A program made the position numbers and the translations under genes. This document shows positions 6,151 to 10,992 of a stretch of 10,992 nucleotides of DNA, piece after piece. The stretch is from Bryobacterales bacterium (GTDB lineage: Bacteria > Acidobacteriota > Terriglobia > Bryobacterales > Bryobacteraceae), in contig JANXQZ010000784.1 in assembly GCA_025353235.1 (NCBI GenBank), positions 1 through 10,992 of the forward strand, read 5' to 3'. Below the pieces are notes generated by a model. That model was not told the origin of the DNA. It made no database searches and worked only from the letters and a program-made list of their open reading frames with translations. Numbering within the stretch: the first letter of the stretch is position 1; every line of letters starts with the position of its first letter.

Positions 6151-6172
6151 ATTTTTGTTTGTAAATCAGTAG

Positions 6173-6186
6173 TGCGCGAACGCGCA
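6173..6186. repeat. Short perfect inverted repeat in the divergent gap 6151-6279
   Basis: TGCGCG-AA-CGCGCA, six-base arms around AA. It lies in the 129-base gap between the PaaK-like ORF and the Cys-rich gene, and could be an operator or chance in GC-rich DNA. No U-tract follows, so it is not a typical terminator. The same gap contains TTGACC at 6226-6231, a -35-like box without a convincing -10 at proper spacing. Confidence 0.3.
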
Positions 6187-6265
6187 ACTTCCTCTCAATA
6201 AATTACACTTTGAAACGCCACCCTCTTGACCTTCACGTACTGGCGGCAAGCAAATGCCTGCACAA

Positions 6266-6271
6266 AAGGAG
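6266..6271 (+). promoter_or_regulatory. Strong ribosome binding site of the Cys-rich gene
   Basis: AAGGAG with an 8-base spacer before ATG at 6280. It sets the start at the M-S-C-I-G methionine rather than at upstream in-frame codons such as 6226. It is the clearest Shine-Dalgarno in the window. Confidence 0.8.
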
Positions 6272-6279
6272 TAACAACA

Positions 6280-6681
6280 ATGTCCTGCATTGGAACCGTG
6301 GCTATTGTCTTCGACGAGAGTGGCCATCCCATCCGCTACGCTCTAACTTGCAAAGGCGAATGCCCGAACACGCACGATAAGTGCGAGATGCATCGCTCTG
6401 AAAATCATCAGGGAGGAATCAGGGAATGGTGCGGCTGCGGCCCGGAAGAGCCAAAGGAATGTCACATTGTCCTATATCAAGTTGGCAAGGGCGAGGAGCC
6501 CCATCACGCCGGCCAGCACTACGTACTCTGCGCGGGCGCGTGCCAAGGGCATCACAAATGCTTGCTGGTAGATGACTCCGGCAAAGTGTATCCTCCTACT
6601 AGCCTGGGGTACGAGTTCCCGCAGTGGGTTCCGGTACCAAGCGAGAAAGGCAAAACGATCCACCTACACTGTAAGTGCTAA
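6280..6681 (+). CDS. Cys-rich protein with two copies of a six-cysteine module, unknown function
   Basis: A 133-residue protein that I do not recognise. It has twelve cysteines (3, 24, 28, 35, 51, 53, 61, 84, 88, 94, 131, 133). They fall into two units with the same order: C - about 20 residues with beta-strand character - C-x3-C-x5/6-C - spacer - C-x-C. Unit 1 is C3, C24, C28, C35, C51, C53; unit 2 is C61, C84, C88, C94, C131, C133, with a longer spacer before the final C-x-C. Each unit also has the short hydrophobic strands I-V-F or I-V-L-Y and a Y-A-L-T-C or Y-V-L-C run. There are many His residues (for example H75, H76, H80, H91, H92). No signal peptide or membrane segment is seen, so a cytoplasmic metal-binding or Fe-S-like module is a reasonable inference; a disulfide-rich protein is the alternative. 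Strong Shine-Dalgarno, single-gene unit, convergent with the amidohydrolase gene. Confidence 0.85.
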   Translation: MSCIGTVAIVFDESGHPIRYALTCKGECPNTHDKCEMHRSENHQGGIREWCGCGPEEPKECHIVLYQVGKGEEPHHAGQHYVLCAGACQGHHKCLLVDDSGKVYPPTSLGYEFPQWVPVPSEKGKTIHLHCKC

Positions 6682-6706
6682 CTTGCGTTGCCAGGCACGG
6701 ACGCTC

Positions 6707-7615
6707 TTAAGAGAAGAGCTGCATGAAGTTGTCATTCAGTATCAACCGTGCCTGGTCCGCATCCAGACCCAACTCATACAGCGCAGTCGTTTGCGCATCG
6801 AAGATAGCCTTGTTCCATCCGCGCGGAAAGAAAGACGAGTCCGTGCCAAACAGCAGCCGCTTCGGGCCCAGCACATCCAAGACTCGGCGAAAGAGCGTTC
6901 GCAGATCGAGTTCCGTTTCGTAGCGCATCCAGTTATTGCTGCTGGACGTATCGAGCAAAACGTTGGGACACAGATCGCATAGCATGAGCGCCTCGCGCAG
7001 ATAACCGGCTCCGAAGTGCGGGACGACGAAGTGAAGCTGCGGATATCGAAGCGCCACGCCATGCAGATCGATCGGATTTGAAAATCGCATGTCGAACAGC
7101 GACGGCAGACCTAGCTTCTTCCGCACCCCCACGCTGAGCACGCCGCAATGGACGAAGATCACCGTCCCCGGTTTCGCGGCAGCCAACTCAATCAGCTCCA
7201 CAGCACGCTCGTCCTGAATTGAATATTGATGCATCGCCGGAAAGAAGCACAAACCATGCAGATTGCGGCTGGCCAGCGCGGTTTTCATCTGCCCTGCCGT
7301 CTCCGGGTTTAGAGGATTTACCATGGCGTATGCACGGAAGCGGTCGGGGTGATTGCGCGCGGCCGTGATTACTGAGGCATGATCGCCCGGCACGCTCGCG
7401 ATCAAAACGGCGCGCGAGACACCATGCCGGTCCAATTCATGCACCCAGCGCTCAGCCAGATGCGCCGGTTCAAGATCAGGTATCTGCCAGCCCAGCATAG
7501 GGCCGAGCGCATCCGCTTCCACCTTTTTCTGCTCCCCGAGAGCCGTGAAGAAGGGGCGCGAAAAGAAATGGATATGCGCATCGCAGACCGGCAACTCGCC
7601 CCACGGAGTGTTCAT
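6707..7615 (-). CDS. Amidohydrolase_2 family metal-dependent hydrolase
   Basis: A 302-residue TIM-barrel amidohydrolase of the amidohydrolase_2 (ACMSD/gamma-resorcylate decarboxylase-related) family. All expected metal ligands are visible: H14 and H16 in D-A-H-I-H, H156 in V-H-C-G, H200 in V-V-P-H-F-G, and D259 in L-F-G-T-D-S. The family includes decarboxylases and lactone or amide hydrolases; the substrate cannot be assigned. I chose the ATG at 7615, directly before the first barrel strand. The frame is open to an ATG at 7699, but the extra 28 residues have no domain character and would overlap the divergent cytochrome gene. GGGA lies about 10 bases upstream of the chosen start, and a closer GGTGGA abuts it. 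The gene converges with the Cys-rich gene (25-base gap). GCTCTT/AAGAGC at 6703-6719, at the 3' end, could form a small hairpin but has no U-tract. Confidence 0.9.
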   Translation of the reverse strand: MNTPWGELPVCDAHIHFFSRPFFTALGEQKKVEADALGPMLGWQIPDLEPAHLAERWVHELDRHGVSRAVLIASVPGDHASVITAARNHPDRFRAYAMVNPLNPETAGQMKTALASRNLHGLCFFPAMHQYSIQDERAVELIELAAAKPGTVIFVHCGVLSVGVRKKLGLPSLFDMRFSNPIDLHGVALRYPQLHFVVPHFGAGYLREALMLCDLCPNVLLDTSSSNNWMRYETELDLRTLFRRVLDVLGPKRLLFGTDSSFFPRGWNKAIFDAQTTALYELGLDADQARLILNDNFMQLFS

Positions 7616-7643
7616 TCCACCAGCATCCCACGCCTGAATGAAA

Positions 7644-7649
7644 TACAAT
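7644..7649 (+). promoter_or_regulatory. Candidate -10 box for the cytochrome/PPC operon
   Basis: TACAAT (five of six consensus positions) lies 44 bases before the cytochrome ATG, in the 78-base divergent gap. No matching -35 box is found at standard spacing, so confidence is low. Confidence 0.25.
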
Positions 7650-7693
7650 GGTGGCACCCGGTACGCAAGCTGCCCGGGACAGGAATCTAAATC

Positions 7694-9028
7694 ATGCATT
7701 GGCGCATTGCCCTGGGATGTCTCGTCATCATTCCCGTCTACCTGAGCGCCTCAGACCCTAGTTTCTCTCGTGAAATCCAGCCGATTCTTCAGAAGAATTG
7801 CGCGGGCTGCCATCAGCCAGCGGCGAAGTCATCTGGCCTAGACCTAACGAACTATGCGGGTCTTAGTACAGGCGGAAAGCATGGACCGGCGTTCGCAGCC
7901 GGAGCACCCACGGACAGTCTAGTCATCCGCTACATGACGGGCGAAATGAAGCCCTCCATGCCGCTGGGCGGCTCCATTTTGCCCGCGCACGATATCGACA
8001 CCATTCGCGATTGGATCAAATCCGGTGCAAAAGACGATTCTCCCGTAGAGGTCACCTCCACTGAACCTTCCACATATCACCAAGCTCCCGTGATTACCGC
8101 GTTGCGCTTCTCGCCCGATGGAAAATTCCTGGCGGTAGGCGGCAATCGGGAGATCCTGCTGCACAACGCCGATGGAAGCGGAATCGTGAAGCGCCTGCCC
8201 GGCAAGGCGGAGAGGATCCTATCCATCGCTTTTTCAGCGGATGGGACCTTGCTCGTTGCTGGTGGAGGAACACCCTCCCGCTTCGGCGAAATTCAATTCT
8301 GGAATCCTCGCGAAGGCAAGTTGCTGCGAACCGCCGAGGTCACCAGCGACACCGTTTTCGGAGCTTCGCTGTCCCCGGATGGAAAGAAAGTGGCCGTGGG
8401 GTGCACCGATAATACGGTGCGTGCTTTCGACACGGCGAATGCCAAGGAACTCTACAAAATCAGCAGTCATGAAAACTGGGTGCTGGCAACCGTCTTCGGC
8501 ACCGATTCAAAGCGCTTCGTTTCCGTTGGTCGCGACCGAGCCGCTAAACTGGTTGACGCCAACGCGGGCCAGTTCTTGGAGAACGTCAACCAGATGCGCG
8601 GCGAGTTGTCCGCAGTGGCGCGTCATCCGAAGAAGGATGTGATCGTGATCGGGGGCGAGGACCGCATTCCCTACATCTATATGTTGGATCGGCCCAGGAA
8701 CATCAAAGTCGGCGAAGAGCTGACTCTGATCCGCAAACTAGACCCTGAAGACGGCGCAATCTTTGCGCTGGACTGGTCGCCCGACGGCAAGTGGATCGCG
8801 GTGGCAGGCGCTTCTCCCAGCGTGGGAATCTACGATGCGGACTCGGGAGCCAAGTTGACGGCTTGCAGAGGCCACTCGGCTGGCATTTACGCGGTTTCTT
8901 TCTCACCCGATGGAACCCGGCTGGCCACAGGCGGATTCGATGGTCAGGTAAGACTCTACCGCACAAAGGACTGTGTGCTGGAAAAGGCGTTTGTGCCCGT
9001 CCCAATTATCACCGGGGGTACGCAATGA
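7694..9028 (+). CDS. Secreted c-type cytochrome fused to a WD40 beta-propeller
   Basis: 444 residues. A signal peptide covers about 1-19 (hydrophobic core I-A-L-G-C-L-V-I-I, possible cleavage after L-S-A). A cytochrome c domain of the planctomycete/acidobacterial type follows: F-S-R-E-I-Q-P-I-L, the heme-binding C-A-G-C-H at 36-40, and S-M-P-L-G-G near 88-93, with M89 the likely distal ligand. From about 130 to 425 there are WD40-like blades marked by repeated F-S-P-D-G-K/T and strand-ending W/Y/F-D patterns; I count about seven, enough for a closed propeller. Such proteins are secreted and often sit with PSCyt1/PSD1 or DUF1501 genes; their electron partner is usually unknown. AGGA lies 9 bases upstream of the ATG. 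The TGA overlaps the next gene's ATG (ATGA), so the two are co-transcribed and probably translationally coupled. Confidence 0.93.
   Translation: MHWRIALGCLVIIPVYLSASDPSFSREIQPILQKNCAGCHQPAAKSSGLDLTNYAGLSTGGKHGPAFAAGAPTDSLVIRYMTGEMKPSMPLGGSILPAHDIDTIRDWIKSGAKDDSPVEVTSTEPSTYHQAPVITALRFSPDGKFLAVGGNREILLHNADGSGIVKRLPGKAERILSIAFSADGTLLVAGGGTPSRFGEIQFWNPREGKLLRTAEVTSDTVFGASLSPDGKKVAVGCTDNTVRAFDTANAKELYKISSHENWVLATVFGTDSKRFVSVGRDRAAKLVDANAGQFLENVNQMRGELSAVARHPKKDVIVIGGEDRIPYIYMLDRPRNIKVGEELTLIRKLDPEDGAIFALDWSPDGKWIAVAGASPSVGIYDADSGAKLTACRGHSAGIYAVSFSPDGTRLATGGFDGQVRLYRTKDCVLEKAFVPVPIITGGTQ
9014..9018 (+). promoter_or_regulatory. Ribosome binding site of the PPC-domain gene inside the cytochrome gene
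   Basis: GGGGG with a 6-base spacer before ATG at 9025. It supports the start that overlaps the preceding stop codon by 4 bases. Confidence 0.55.
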
Positions 9029-10992
9029 AAGCTCTCCTGTTTCTGGCCATAGCGGGACTACTCGCCGCGCAGCCCGTGATCACCGACTTGCAACCAAGGG
9101 GAGTTCAGAAAGGCAGGCCGTTTACCCTGACTCTAGTCGGTCGCGACCTCGGCGAGGGGGCGAAGATTCAGTCAACCATGCCCGCCTCCTTCACGGCCCT
9201 GGGTCCGGACAAAATGGGCGGAGCATCGTTTCTGGTGGAGCCCTCGGGCGACGTAGCGGTCGGCGTATACCCAATTAGAATCGAGTCGCCTGACGGCCTA
9301 TCCAATATTCAGCTTTTCTCCGTCGGAGCGTTCCCAGAGTACACGGAAGACGAATCGCGTCCGGGAGCTTTGCCCAATAGCAACGACACGATTGAAAACG
9401 CCCAACCCCTGCCCTCTGGCCCGTTAACATTGAACGGCAAGCTGCGCGGACCCGAGCGCGACGTGTTCCGGATCAGCGTTATTAAAGGCGAGAAGCGTGT
9501 GTTCGAGGTGGAAGCCCGCAGGTGCGGTTCGGCGATCGATCCCGTACTTGAAGTGCTCGATTCGTCGGGCAAAATGCTCGCCCGCAGCGAGGATGCGGCG
9601 CTGCTTGGTCTGGATGCCAGACTCGAAGTTACGTTCCCGAAGGAAGGCTACTACTACGTAGTGGTTCACGATGCGCGCTACTCCACGCAAGCCGCGAACT
9701 TCTACCGTCTGAAGACCGGCTCGTATGAATACCCGCGAGAAGTATTCCCGCTGGGCGGACTCCGTGGCCAAGTGATTCCTGTTTCGCTGGGGACCCACCA
9801 CATCGAAGTCGACCTGCGAACTACGCCGAAAGATTCCAAGCAAGTCTTTATCAATTTGCCAGACAGTCCCGTGCTCCCGATACCGTTCGCGATTGGCGAC
9901 GACCCTGAAGTGATCGGCCCTTCTGCCGCCACCCTCAGAGTGCCAGTAACGATCAATGGCCAACTCGACGAGCCCGCCAAAGTCAATCGCTATAAGATTG
10001 CCGCCAAGCCTGGCGAGGCCCTAACATTCCGCATGCAGGCGCGTGAACTCGGCACCTCCAAGTTGATGGGCGTGCTCACGGTGTTCGATGAGAAGGGCAA
10101 CAAGCTCGGCCGATCCGGCGACGAGCCGCTGGCGGAAGATGTCTACAACGTGAACGCAAGCCGCACTGCGGGCGACCCCATTCTAAGATTGCAGGCCCCC
10201 AAGGAAGGCGGAACTCTTACCGTAGCGGTAGAAGATTTGGCACTGCGCGGAGGTCCCGGTTACGCCTATCGCCTCAACGTGCGTCACGGCGCAGAGGACT
10301 TCCGCCTGTTCCTGAATACGCCTTTCACCAACGTGCCTGCAGGAGGCTCCATCGCCGTTCCGATCGTCGTGGAGCGCCATGGGTACGAAGGCGACGTGAT
10401 CCTGAGAGTAGTGAATGCGCTTAAAGGATTGCGCGTGGAAGGCGGAAACGTCGTGGGCCTCGCCCCGATTAAGGAGACCAATCGAGTACGCAGCAGCCCT
10501 GGCGTGCTGGTGCTGAGTGCGGAGCCCGGCGCGTCCATCGCTCTCTCGCAACTGACGGTAGAAGGGATCGCCAAGCTGGCCGACGGCTCGGAATTGGTTC
10601 GCAAAGCGGAGGGTCCTGGCATGATGGTCGGCGTGACTGGTGCTACGCTACAAGGTTCGGTGGACCGTCAGCGTCCGCTCACTGCTCCGTGGCTCGGCCT
10701 GCAACTTCCCGTCGCCCTCACGAAGCCGCATTCAGCGACCTTGGAAGTTGCCCTGGTGGAGCGGAAGCGAATGGAAGAAGGCGATCAGATTAAGTTCCGC
10801 TGGAAGTGGACGCCGCGCGAAGGCACCATGCCTTTTCCGAAAGCCGTGAACGCGGAAATGGTGGGTGCCGCCGACATCCGCCTGATCGATGCGAAGGTGG
10901 ACCCGGGCGATAACTCAGCAGGCACCTTCTTAATTACAACGACCAAACTTACTCGACCCGCGAAATACGATTTGTATATCACGGGCCGACTC
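9025..10992 (+). CDS. Secreted protein with IPT-like and two PPC domains, 3' end outside the window
   Basis: An open frame of 656 codons from ATG 9025 to the right edge with no stop, so the gene is longer than seen. Residues 1-15 form a signal peptide (M-K-A-L-L-F-L-A-I-A ... L-A-A). An IPT/TIG-like beta-sandwich follows at about 17-100 (I-T-D-L-Q-P-R-G-V-Q-K-G, then L-V-G-R-D-L). Two pre-peptidase C-terminal-like domains lie at about 120-230 (N-D-T-I-E-N-A-Q, G-K-L-R-G-P-E-R-D-V-F, Y-Y-Y-V-V-V-H-D) and 307-420 (I-N-G-Q-L-D-E, N-R-Y-K-I, G-Y-A-Y-R-L-N-V). The segment E-V-F-P-L-G-G-L-R-G after the first is typical of planctomycete and acidobacterial relatives. The rest (421-656) is beta-rich without a motif I can name. 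PPC domains are non-catalytic extracellular modules. It overlaps the cytochrome gene by 4 bases, so the two likely act together outside the cytoplasmic membrane. Confidence 0.9.
   Translation, partial: MKALLFLAIAGLLAAQPVITDLQPRGVQKGRPFTLTLVGRDLGEGAKIQSTMPASFTALGPDKMGGASFLVEPSGDVAVGVYPIRIESPDGLSNIQLFSVGAFPEYTEDESRPGALPNSNDTIENAQPLPSGPLTLNGKLRGPERDVFRISVIKGEKRVFEVEARRCGSAIDPVLEVLDSSGKMLARSEDAALLGLDARLEVTFPKEGYYYVVVHDARYSTQAANFYRLKTGSYEYPREVFPLGGLRGQVIPVSLGTHHIEVDLRTTPKDSKQVFINLPDSPVLPIPFAIGDDPEVIGPSAATLRVPVTINGQLDEPAKVNRYKIAAKPGEALTFRMQARELGTSKLMGVLTVFDEKGNKLGRSGDEPLAEDVYNVNASRTAGDPILRLQAPKEGGTLTVAVEDLALRGGPGYAYRLNVRHGAEDFRLFLNTPFTNVPAGGSIAVPIVVERHGYEGDVILRVVNALKGLRVEGGNVVGLAPIKETNRVRSSPGVLVLSAEPGASIALSQLTVEGIAKLADGSELVRKAEGPGMMVGVTGATLQGSVDRQRPLTAPWLGLQLPVALTKPHSATLEVALVERKRMEEGDQIKFRWKWTPREGTMPFPKAVNAEMVGAADIRLIDAKVDPGDNSAGTFLITTTKLTRPAKYDLYITGRL

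Noticed and set aside
6226..6279. Upstream start for the Cys-rich protein (18 extra residues)
   Set aside because: The AAGGAG with an 8-base spacer points to ATG 6280, and the extra residues fall outside the duplicated cysteine pattern.
6703..6719. GCTCTT/AAGAGC inverted repeat as an intrinsic terminator
   Set aside because: Short stem with no T-run on either strand, and mostly inside the amidohydrolase coding end.
9424..9963. 179-codon - strand frame in the right-hand part
   Set aside because: Antisense to the PPC-domain gene, whose continuous 656-codon frame with signal peptide and PPC motifs is clearly the real one.
1..10992. CRISPR array, insertion sequence or rRNA
   Set aside because: I saw no regularly spaced direct repeats, no transposase-like ORF with terminal inverted repeats, and no rRNA-like sequence.

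Overview
This is a gene-dense, moderately GC-rich bacterial window with thirteen protein-coding genes, one tRNA gene and very short intergenic gaps. The gene content suggests an Acidobacteriota-like genome, perhaps Solibacter/Bryobacter-like. That placement is an inference from three things: twin-arginine-exported enzymes, a secreted c-type cytochrome fused to WD40 repeats followed by a protein with pre-peptidase C-terminal (PPC) domains, and small TIM-barrel amidohydrolases. Planctomycetes and Verrucomicrobia carry similar cytochrome/PPC genes and cannot be excluded. I see no insertion sequence, CRISPR array, rRNA or phage gene.

Layout, left to right. A nucleotidyltransferase-like gene (+) is cut by the left edge and converges on a Tat-exported PIG-L/LmbE-type deacetylase (-). 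The deacetylase is divergent from apaG (+), with only 11 bases between the two start codons. apaG meets a SAM-dependent methyltransferase (-) tail to tail, with overlapping stop codons. The methyltransferase is divergent from a Tat-exported aldo/keto reductase (+), which converges on proS, prolyl-tRNA synthetase (-). proS is divergent from a single-domain response regulator (+), whose stop codon directly abuts the encoded CCA end of a tRNA-Leu(UAG) gene (-). Upstream of the tRNA on the same strand is a short ORF that looks like a remnant of an adenylate-forming (PaaK/CoF-synthetase-like) enzyme. Then come a small Cys-rich protein with an internal duplication (+), an amidohydrolase_2 family enzyme (-), and a two-gene operon (+): a cytochrome c/WD40 protein overlapping by 4 nt a PPC-domain protein that runs off the right edge.

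Strands alternate along most of the window, so most genes are probably single transcription units. The exceptions are the cytochrome-PPC pair (ATGA overlap) and possibly the PaaK-like ORF with tRNA-Leu. proS, tRNA-Leu and apaG are housekeeping genes. The Tat-exported deacetylase and reductase and the cytochrome/propeller/PPC pair point to extracytoplasmic metabolism. The least familiar object is the 133-residue Cys-rich protein at 6280-6681: twelve cysteines arranged as two copies of the same six-cysteine pattern. Other points for a second look are the deacetylase with Gly in place of the usual catalytic-base Asp, start codons locked 11 bp apart, and a recurring TGCTAT-type extended -10 element before three genes.
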